DNA of 64,000 nt from Comamonas badia DSM 17552. Its GTDB lineage: Bacteria; Pseudomonadota; Gammaproteobacteria; Burkholderiales; Burkholderiaceae_C. Both the position numbers and the translations under genes were made by a program. The stretch covers positions 496,001-560,000 of the forward strand of contig NZ_AXVM01000002.1 of the NCBI RefSeq assembly GCF_000484635.1. The letters are read 5' to 3'. The notes beneath the pieces were generated by a model. The model saw only the letters and a program-made list of their open reading frames with translations. It did not search any database and was not told the origin of the DNA. Positions 58,157 through 64,000 of this stretch are shown in pieces; positions within the stretch are counted from its first letter, which is position 1; the number at the start of each line of letters is the position of its first letter.

Positions 58157-58297
58157 GTTTGTATAATCAATCAACATAATAGGAAATATGAATAATGGCA
58201 CGCATCCGCCGTGCAAAAGACTTTTGACCCCCTGGCTTGCGAGCCACCGCTCACACGCCCACAATCGCCGCATCCGCAGCACTCACAAGGAGCACCC

Positions 58298-58774
58298 ATG
58301 AAAGGTGACGCACAAGTCATTTCCTATCTGCAAGCGCAGCTCAAGAACGAACTGACGGCCATCAACCAGTATTTCCTGCACTACCGCATGCTCAAGCACT
58401 GGGGGTTCGACCGCTTGGCCAAGAAGGAGCATGAGGAATCCATCGGCGAGATGAAGCACGCCGACCTGCTGATGGACCGCATCCTGATGCTGGACGGCCT
58501 GCCCAACCTGCAGGACCTGGGCAAGCTGCAGGTGGGCGAGGACGTGCCCGAAATCCTGCAATGCGATCTGCGCCTGGAGCGCGCCGCGCAGGCCACCGTC
58601 AAGGAGGGCATGGCGCACTGCGAAAGCGTGCGCGACTACGTCTCGCGCGACCTGCTGGGCGTGATCCTGGAAGACACCGAGGAGCACATCGACTTCCTCG
58701 AAACGCAAATCGAGGTGCTGGCCAAGGTCGGCGTGCAGAACTACCTGCAGTCGCAGATGGGCGAGCTGTCCTGA
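58298..58774 (+). CDS. bfr: Bacterioferritin
   Basis: A 158-residue four-helix iron-storage protein. The ferroxidase ligands lie in LKNELTAINQYFLHYRM and EESIGEMKHADLLMDRIL, the Met that holds haem is in LMDRILMLDG, and VILEDTEEHIDFLETQ completes the site. ATG at 58298 follows AAGGAG. It is divergent from ahpC, linking iron storage with peroxide defence. Confidence 0.96.
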   Translation: MKGDAQVISYLQAQLKNELTAINQYFLHYRMLKHWGFDRLAKKEHEESIGEMKHADLLMDRILMLDGLPNLQDLGKLQVGEDVPEILQCDLRLERAAQATVKEGMAHCESVRDYVSRDLLGVILEDTEEHIDFLETQIEVLAKVGVQNYLQSQMGELS

Positions 58775-58797
58775 CAGGCACGCTACGGGGCAAACAG

Positions 58798-58819
58798 GCG
58801 GGCTCAGGCCCGCTTTTTT
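58798..58819 (+). terminator. Rho-independent terminator of bfr
   Basis: GCGGGC-TCAG-GCCCGC makes a perfect 6-bp stem followed by six T. It lies 24 bases after the bfr stop. Confidence 0.9.
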
Positions 58820-58837
58820 GTGCTTGCGCGGACAGCC

Positions 58838-58858
58838 GTGTAGGGCAATTTCCTACAC
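58838..58858. promoter_or_regulatory. Perfect inverted repeat GTGTAGG-N7-CCTACAC upstream of flhD
   Basis: Two 7-base arms with a 7-base centre (GCAATTT) lie about 118 bases upstream of flhD and just after the bfr terminator. The position and symmetry suggest a regulator-binding site in the flagellar master promoter. The protein is unknown. Confidence 0.55.
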
Positions 58859-58975
58859 CGCGCGCCGGCAAATCCGACAGCAGCTACCGACACGCGCCGA
58901 CTTATTTTTCGAATGGGCGACTTTCACAATGCATTTCATCGGATCACGCAGATCCTGCACTGAAAGGCACGCACC

Positions 58976-59305
58976 ATGACGAACGAACAGATGCTCTCGG
59001 AAATCCGCGAAGCCAACCTGACCTATCTGATGCTGGCGCAGAACCTGATCCGCCAGGACAAGGCCGAAGCGGTGTTCCGCCTGGGTCTGAACGAGGACGC
59101 GGCCGACATCCTGGTGGCGCTTTCCACCGCGCAGGTGCTCAAGCTCGCATCGCGCAACACCCTGCTGTGCAGCTTCCGCGTCGATGACGAACTGGTGTGG
59201 AGTTTGCTGACCAGCCACAAGGCGCCGACCAAGGCCGGCAACGAAGCCACCAACACGCTGCACGCCAACATCCTGATGGCCAGCCGCGTGGCCGAAGTGA
59301 TCTGA
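58976..59305 (+). CDS. flhD: Flagellar master regulator subunit FlhD
   Basis: A 109-residue protein that forms the FlhD4C2 activator of class II flagellar promoters. LSEIREANLTYLMLAQNLIRQDK and the helix ADILVALSTAQVLKLASRN are conserved. It begins the flhDC operon, 16 bases before flhC. Confidence 0.95.
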   Translation: MTNEQMLSEIREANLTYLMLAQNLIRQDKAEAVFRLGLNEDAADILVALSTAQVLKLASRNTLLCSFRVDDELVWSLLTSHKAPTKAGNEATNTLHANILMASRVAEVI

Positions 59306-59321
59306 CGAACGGGAGCCCCTC

Positions 59322-59858
59322 ATGGCCATTGCCAAAAGCGTCCTCAACGAATCGCGCCAGATCGAGCGCGCCGCCATGCTCATCGAAATGGGCGCGCGCA
59401 TGCAGGTGCTGGAATCGGAAACCACGCTCTCCTACGAGCGCCTGATCCGCCTGTACAAGGAAGTGGCGGGGCGCTCACCCTCCAAGGGCCAGCTGCCGTT
59501 TTCCACCGACTGGTTCCTCACCTGGCAGGAAAACGTCCACAGCTCGCTGTTCCTCAACATCTACGAATACCTCTCCAAGGGCGTGGATCTGGACGCGGTG
59601 GAACTGCTCACCAAGGCCTACCGCCTGTACAACGAGCAGGTGCAGACGGCCGAGATCGAGCCGCTACTCTCGTTCACCCGCGCCTGGCGGCTGGTGAAAT
59701 TCGTCGATGCGGGCATGCTCACGCGCACCAAATGCAGCAAATGCAAGGGCCAGTTCGTGAGCGAGCTGTACGAGAGCCGCCACTACGTCTGCGGCCTGTG
59801 CAACCCGCCGGCACGGGCGGGCAAGAGCAAGAGCAAGGCGGCGCTCAAGCTGCACTGA
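59322..59858 (+). CDS. flhC: Flagellar master regulator subunit FlhC
   Basis: A 178-residue zinc protein, partner of FlhD. The four zinc Cys are in TKCSKCKGQFV and YVCGLCNPP; GRSPSKGQLPFSTDWFLTW is conserved. It follows flhD by 16 bases and converges on the FlgO-like lipoprotein gene. Confidence 0.95.
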   Translation: MAIAKSVLNESRQIERAAMLIEMGARMQVLESETTLSYERLIRLYKEVAGRSPSKGQLPFSTDWFLTWQENVHSSLFLNIYEYLSKGVDLDAVELLTKAYRLYNEQVQTAEIEPLLSFTRAWRLVKFVDAGMLTRTKCSKCKGQFVSELYESRHYVCGLCNPPARAGKSKSKAALKLH

Positions 59859-59863
59859 GAGCG

Positions 59864-60409
59864 CTATGGGGTGCGCAGCAGCGCATTCACATCGGGTTCG
59901 AGCGCCACGGTGTAGTCCACGGCAGACAGGAGCCTGCCTCCCTCGCCCGTGAGGCGCAGGCTCACATACGCCACCCGCGCCGCCACGGTGTAGCTGCCCT
60001 CCAGCTGCGCCGCCGCTGCGCGGGATTGCATGGCAGCGTCCAGCGTCTGCCAATCGGCGGTGTCGGGCGCGGATGCCTGGTCTTGCGGCGCCAGCGCCAC
60101 GCCGCGCGCCGCGAGTTCACTGGTGAGCTGCGCCGTGACCACACGGCCAAAGCCGGAGCTGCGGCCGCCCGACCCTGTTTCGGTCAGCGCCATCACCCGT
60201 ACCGCGGCGGCGGGCACCTGCGCCCCCTTGCCCAGCAGGCGATCGACTGCGGCACGCGTGCTTTTTTCCAGCATCTGGCCGCTGCCGTCTTCGAGCAAGG
60301 GGCCGTAGCGATCGCCGTAGTAGTAGCGCGCGCAGCCGGCAAGCAGGGAGGCGGGCGCCAGTCCCAGTACGACGGCGCGGCGGCTGAGCTGAATGGGCGT
60401 TCTCGGCAT
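59864..60409 (-). CDS. FlgO-like outer-membrane lipoprotein
   Basis: A 181-residue lipoprotein. The signal ends with lipobox LLAGC after LSRRAVVLGLAPAS. The domain resembles FlgO: VDRLLGKG, then VRVMALTE, VVTAQLTSELAARGVALAPQD and YTVAARVAYVSLRLT. FlgO proteins are tied to the polar flagellum of Vibrio, and the neighbouring flhDC supports a flagellar link. MPRTPIQLSRR at 60409 is taken as start. Confidence 0.75.
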   Translation of the reverse strand: MPRTPIQLSRRAVVLGLAPASLLAGCARYYYGDRYGPLLEDGSGQMLEKSTRAAVDRLLGKGAQVPAAAVRVMALTETGSGGRSSGFGRVVTAQLTSELAARGVALAPQDQASAPDTADWQTLDAAMQSRAAAAQLEGSYTVAARVAYVSLRLTGEGGRLLSAVDYTVALEPDVNALLRTP

Positions 60410-60579
60410 GCGCGTGATCCTAGACCCGGCCCAGCGGCGCAATACCGGCATGAAAGGCGTTTTTTCACCCTATTCAGACCACCGCGGACAAATCGTGACG
60501 GTGCCGGCCCAGGCCCGTGCATCACAATGCCCCGAGCTGCCGGCAGGCGGCAGCGCTCACAGATGAAAAGGAGAGACCC

Positions 60580-60915
60580 ATGGCAGGCAAGTTCGAGCTC
60601 AAGAAATCCAGGAACGGCAAATTTCACTTCAACCTGCTGGCGGGCAACGGCCAGGTGATTCTTTCCAGCGAGATGTACGAGGCCAAGGCCAGCGCGGTCA
60701 ACGGCATCGCGTCGGTGCAGAAGAACGGCGGTGACGCCGCACGCTACGACAGGCTCACGGGCAAGGACGGCTCGCCCTACTTCGTGCTCAAGGCCACCAA
60801 TGGCCAGGTGATAGGCCAGAGCCAGATGTATTCGGGCGAGGCGGCGCGCGACAACGGCATCCAGTCGTGCATCGGCAACGCGCCCGGCGCCAGCACCGAC
60901 GATCAGACGGCCTGA
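60580..60915 (+). CDS. YegP/DUF1508 family protein
   Basis: A 111-residue protein of two DUF1508 repeats: GKFHFNLLAGNGQVILSSEMY and SPYFVLKATNGQVIGQSQMY. Each forms a small beta-rich unit. The function of the family is unknown. ATG at 60580 follows AAAGGAGAG. It converges on ppc with the minisatellite between. Confidence 0.9.
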   Translation: MAGKFELKKSRNGKFHFNLLAGNGQVILSSEMYEAKASAVNGIASVQKNGGDAARYDRLTGKDGSPYFVLKATNGQVIGQSQMYSGEAARDNGIQSCIGNAPGASTDDQTA

Positions 60916-60941
60916 GCGTTGGGCATTGGGTGAGGGGCATT

Positions 60942-61005
60942 GGGTGAGGGGTGAGGGGTGAGGGGTGAGGGGTGAGGGGTGAGGGGTGAGGGGTGAGGGG
61001 TGAGG
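60942..61005 (+). repeat. G-rich 7-bp minisatellite (TGAGGGG, about nine copies)
   Basis: TGA triplets recur every 7 bases from 60945 to 61001 with GGGG between, giving nine near-perfect copies. Runs of four G with 3-base loops are a strong G-quadruplex pattern on the plus strand. It is flanked by GTTGGGC-type units (60918-60934 and, inverted, 61034-61056). It lies between the convergent yegP-like gene and ppc. Confidence 0.9.
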
Positions 61006-61060
61006 ATCGGGAGGCCACACCACTTCACTGGACACGCCCAACGCCCAACGCCCAACCCCT

Positions 61061-63907
61061 TCACCCCGTATTGCGCAGCCCCGCCGCAATGCCGTTGATG
61101 CACAGCTGAATGCCGGTGCGCACCCGGTCGTTGCCGGGCTCGGCGCGCCAGCGGCGGATCAGCTCCACCTGCAGGTGGTGCAGCGGGTCGATGTAGGGAA
61201 AGCGGTGCTGGATCGAGCGCGCCAGCGCGCTGTTGTGCGTCAGGCGTGTCTTGTCGCCGGTGATGCGCGAGAGCGCCTCCATGGTGCGCTGCCATTCCTG
61301 CTCGATGGCGGCAAACACCTGTCTGCGCAGGCGCGCATCGGGAACCAGCTCGCTGTAGCGCTTGGCCAGCGCCAGATCGCTCTTGGCCAGCACCATGTCC
61401 ATGTTGGAGAGCAGCGTGGAGAAGAACGGCCACTGCCGGTGCATTTTGCGCAGCAGCGCCCACTGCGCTTTCTCGTCCTTGCCCGGCGCGGCGACGAAGG
61501 CCTGCACCGCCGCGCCAAAGCCGTACCAGCCCGGCAGCGTGAGCCGGCACTGGCCCCAGCTGAAGCCCCAGGGGATGGCGCGCAGGTCTTCGATGCGCTG
61601 GCCGGCCTTGCGCGACGCCGGGCGCGAGCCGATGTTCAGTTCCGCGATCTCGCGGATCGGCGTGGCGTTGAAGAAATAGTCGGTGAAGCCCGGCGTCTCG
61701 TAGACCAGCGCGCGGTAGGCGGCCATGCTGGCGTTGGAGAGTTCCTGCGCGGCGGCCAGAAAGGCCTTGGTGGCGGGCTTGGTGGGCTGCAGCAGCGTGG
61801 CTTCCAGCGTGGCGGCGACGAGGGTTTCGAGGTTGCGCCGGCCGATTTCGGGGTTGGCGTATTTGCTGGCGATGACCTCGCCCTGCTCTGTCAGGCGGAT
61901 CTGCCCGCGCACCGTGCCCGGCGGCTGCGCCAGGATGGCCTGGTAGCTCGGGCCGCCGCCGCGCCCCACGGTGCCGCCGCGGCCGTGGAACATGCGCATG
62001 CGGATGGTGCCGCCCGGCAGTTGCGCGTTGAGCTCGTCGAACAATTCGACGAGCGCTATCTCGGCGCGGTACAGCTCCCAGTTGCTGGTGAAGATGCCGC
62101 CGTCCTTGTTGCTGTCGCTGTAGCCGAGCATGATGTCCTGCTCGCCGCCGCTCGCCTGCATCAAGCGTGCAATGCCGGGAATGGCGTAGTACGCCCGCAT
62201 GATGGGGGCGGCGTTGCGCAGATCGGTGATGGTCTCGAACAGCGGAGAGACGATGAGATCGGCGCGGCACTGGGCATCGAGCGTGCCGTGCATCAGCCCG
62301 GTTTCCTTTTGCAGCAGCAGCACCTCCAGCAGATCGCTCACGGTCTCGGTGTGGCTGATGATGTAGTGGCGTATCGCCTGCGGGCCGTAGCGGCGGCGCA
62401 GTTCGAGCGCGGTCTCGAAGATTTCCAGCTCGCCCTGCGCATGCGCGCTGTAGCTGGCGCCGACCACGCGCAGCGGCCGCGCGTCGCACAGCAGGCGCAC
62501 CAGCAGCTGCTGGCGCTGCGCTTCCGCCAGGGCGGCGTAATCGGGCTCGATGCGCGCCGCGGCCAGCAGTTCGGCGATCACGCGTTCGTGCTGGTCCGAG
62601 CTCTGGCGCAGGTCCACGGTGGCCAGGTGAAAGCCGAAAACCTCCGCCGCGCGGATCAGCGGATGCAGGCGTTGCGCGGTTTGCGCGGCCCCCTTGTGCG
62701 AGGCGAGCGAGGCCTGGATGGCGCGCAGGTCCGCCAGCAAGGCGTCGGCACTGGCGTAGGCCGGGAGCCTCGCCACGGGGGAAGGCGCCGCCACCATGCC
62801 AGCGAGGTCCTCGCTGGTGGCGGCCAGCCGCGCATAGACGCCGCTGAGCGCCCGGCGGTAGGGTTCGTCGCTGCGGTGAACGCTATTGTCTTCGGAGCAT
62901 TCGGCGAGCGCCGCAACGGCGCCGGAGACCTGCACGAGCCCGGAAGAAAGCGACAGCTCCCGGCCCAGCGCATGCACCTCGGCCAGGTGGTGGCGCAGCG
63001 CCACTTCGGCCTGGCGGCGCAGCGCCAGCCTGAGCGTCTCGGCCGTCACGTTGGGGTTGCCGTCGCGGTCCCCGCCTATCCACTGGCCCATGCGCAGAAA
63101 GCTGGCGATGGGCTCGCTGCCGGCCAGCGCATGCTCCAGTTCGGCGTAGATCTTCGGAATCTCGCCCAGAAAGGTGGATTCGTAATAGGAGAGCGCGTTT
63201 TCGATCTCATCGGCCACCGTCAGGCGCGAGACGCGCAGCAGCCGCGTCTGCCAGACCTGGGCGATGCGCGCGCGCAGCCCGGCCTCGTTGGCGGCGAGCT
63301 CGCGCGGACTGAGCAGATCGCGCGCGCTGTTGAACATCCGGGCACGTGCCTGGATGGCATCGCGCTCGGCCAGCAGGCGGGCCATCTCGCGCTCGGCATC
63401 CAGGATGCTCTTGCGCTGCACCTCGGTGGGGTGCGCGGTGAGCACCGGCACCACATAGCTGGCCGCCAGCGTCTGCGCCACCGTCTGCGGCGCGATGCCG
63501 GCCCAGCGCAGGCGCGAGAGCGCCACGTCGATGCCGCCCTCCTGGCTGCTGCCGGCGCGCTCGTGCACCTCGCGGCGGCGGATGTGGTGGCGGTCTTCCG
63601 CCAGGTTGGCCAGGTGGCTGAAATAGGTGAAGGCGCGGATCACGCGCACCGTCTGGTCGCCGGTGAGCGATTTGAGCAGCTTCTTGAGCGCGCGGTCCGC
63701 CCCCTGGTCGTCATCACGGCGGAACGCGACCGAGAGCTGGCGGATCTGCTCGACCAGCGCGTAGGTCTGCTCGCCCTCCTGCTCGCGGATCACGTCGCCG
63801 AGGATGCGGCCCAGCAGGCGGATGTCCTGCATCAGCGGCGCATCCTTGTCGCTGCGGCGCGCGGCCGGCGCATGGACGGGGGCGGAAGGGCTGGCGTTGT
63901 CTGTCAT
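61061..63907 (-). CDS. ppc: Phosphoenolpyruvate carboxylase
   Basis: A 948-residue enzyme forming oxaloacetate from PEP and bicarbonate. Catalytic segments are [23 protein letters not shown] and [15 protein letters not shown]; the C-terminus ends in RNTG as is normal. The start at 63907 ([11 protein letters not shown]) is chosen; an in-frame Met at 63955 is less likely. It diverges from the gene at the window edge. Confidence 0.97.
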   Translation of the reverse strand: MTDNASPSAPVHAPAARRSDKDAPLMQDIRLLGRILGDVIREQEGEQTYALVEQIRQLSVAFRRDDDQGADRALKKLLKSLTGDQTVRVIRAFTYFSHLANLAEDRHHIRRREVHERAGSSQEGGIDVALSRLRWAGIAPQTVAQTLAASYVVPVLTAHPTEVQRKSILDAEREMARLLAERDAIQARARMFNSARDLLSPRELAANEAGLRARIAQVWQTRLLRVSRLTVADEIENALSYYESTFLGEIPKIYAELEHALAGSEPIASFLRMGQWIGGDRDGNPNVTAETLRLALRRQAEVALRHHLAEVHALGRELSLSSGLVQVSGAVAALAECSEDNSVHRSDEPYRRALSGVYARLAATSEDLAGMVAAPSPVARLPAYASADALLADLRAIQASLASHKGAAQTAQRLHPLIRAAEVFGFHLATVDLRQSSDQHERVIAELLAAARIEPDYAALAEAQRQQLLVRLLCDARPLRVVGASYSAHAQGELEIFETALELRRRYGPQAIRHYIISHTETVSDLLEVLLLQKETGLMHGTLDAQCRADLIVSPLFETITDLRNAAPIMRAYYAIPGIARLMQASGGEQDIMLGYSDSNKDGGIFTSNWELYRAEIALVELFDELNAQLPGGTIRMRMFHGRGGTVGRGGGPSYQAILAQPPGTVRGQIRLTEQGEVIASKYANPEIGRRNLETLVAATLEATLLQPTKPATKAFLAAAQELSNASMAAYRALVYETPGFTDYFFNATPIREIAELNIGSRPASRKAGQRIEDLRAIPWGFSWGQCRLTLPGWYGFGAAVQAFVAAPGKDEKAQWALLRKMHRQWPFFSTLLSNMDMVLAKSDLALAKRYSELVPDARLRRQVFAAIEQEWQRTMEALSRITGDKTRLTHNSALARSIQHRFPYIDPLHHLQVELIRRWRAEPGNDRVRTGIQLCINGIAAGLRNTG

Positions 63908-63990
63908 GGTCAGGCTCGCAAAAGAGTCATGCGGATGCTGCATTGCAACATGCATCGCAGTGTAGCGCCCGCTTGCGCCACAATGGCACC

Positions 63991-64000
63991 ATGAGCACCG
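63991..64000 (+). CDS. Start of a divergent gene, possibly hemC (truncated by window end)
   Basis: Only ATGAGCACC and one further base are present. In related Comamonadaceae hydroxymethylbilane synthase often lies divergent to ppc and begins MST. The identity is a guess from gene order. Confidence 0.3.

Noticed and set aside
58093-58297. A classical four-part OxyR site between ahpC and bfr
   Set aside because: The region is AT-rich and has a fair ahpC promoter, but the ATAG/CTAT spacing of OxyR sites could not be matched.
60942-61005. A CRISPR array
   Set aside because: Units are 7 bp with no unique spacers; this is a simple tandem minisatellite.
61175-63994. A 939-codon open frame on the plus strand opposite ppc
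   Set aside because: High GC leaves long open antisense frames. The ppc frame has all catalytic motifs, while the antisense product is rich in Arg, Gln and His with no recognisable fold.

Overview
The window is chromosomal DNA of a high-GC betaproteobacterium, most likely a member of the Comamonadaceae (Acidovorax-like). The inference rests on the very high GC content, the rpsB-to-rnhB essential gene order, the neighbouring ahpC/ahpF, bfr, flhDC and ppc genes, and a dispersed repeat containing AGCTATCAA or AGCTATTAA next to a GCGCTTGC core. No rRNA, tRNA, CRISPR array, prophage or intact insertion sequence was seen.

Layout. 1-2.1 kb is the 3' part of mfd. 2.1-5.1 kb is a small catabolic-looking cluster: a crotonase broken by one extra G, an amidohydrolase, a 39-residue flavodoxin-like remnant, and a divergent GlxA/FtrA-type AraC regulator, with repeated TGGCGAAA sites between. 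5.2-14.9 kb is the most unusual region. A partner-switching set (STAS antagonist, HATPase anti-sigma-type kinase, membrane PP2C phosphatase) lies beside four same-strand genes. These encode a LuxE-like acyl-protein synthetase, a LuxC acyl-CoA reductase fused to a PaaK/LuxE-type adenylating domain, a second PaaK-like ligase, and a degenerate HATPase fused to a GNAT acyltransferase. There is no luciferase. A 158-bp MITE sits in the divergent promoter of the signalling genes. 15-21.6 kb holds LysR/wrbA, an MFS pump, a GNAT, an EamA transporter, a methyltransferase, an NlpC/P60 hydrolase and DoxX.

21.7-36.9 kb, on the minus strand, is the conserved rpsB-tsf-pyrH-frr-uppS-cdsA-dxr-rseP-bamA-skp-lpxD-fabZ-lpxA-lpxB-rnhB-trmH series. 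It covers translation, isoprenoid and phospholipid precursors, outer-membrane assembly and lipid A. 37-47.5 kb holds hslR, an alpha/beta hydrolase, a 3-hydroxybutyrate-oligomer hydrolase, a complete Liv-type ABC importer, and a sigma-54 activator with a near-consensus -24/-12 promoter in front of the importer. This suggests inducible uptake and use of hydroxybutyrate or a similar acid. 47.5-55.6 kb is accessory: a membrane protein, a Phd/zeta-like toxin-antitoxin pair, a nitronate monooxygenase-like enzyme, an EamA exporter and a 1423-residue Eco57I-like restriction-modification protein. 55.6-64 kb holds a Pseudomonas-type REP palindrome, ahpF-ahpC, bfr, flhDC, a FlgO-like lipoprotein, a YegP-like protein, a 7-bp G-rich minisatellite, ppc, and the first codons of a divergent gene, probably hemC.

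Three repeat families thread through the window. Some copies lie within or across coding ends: one composite copy is an in-frame insertion in the trmH-like gene, one forms the last codons of the restriction enzyme, and one separates antitoxin from toxin.
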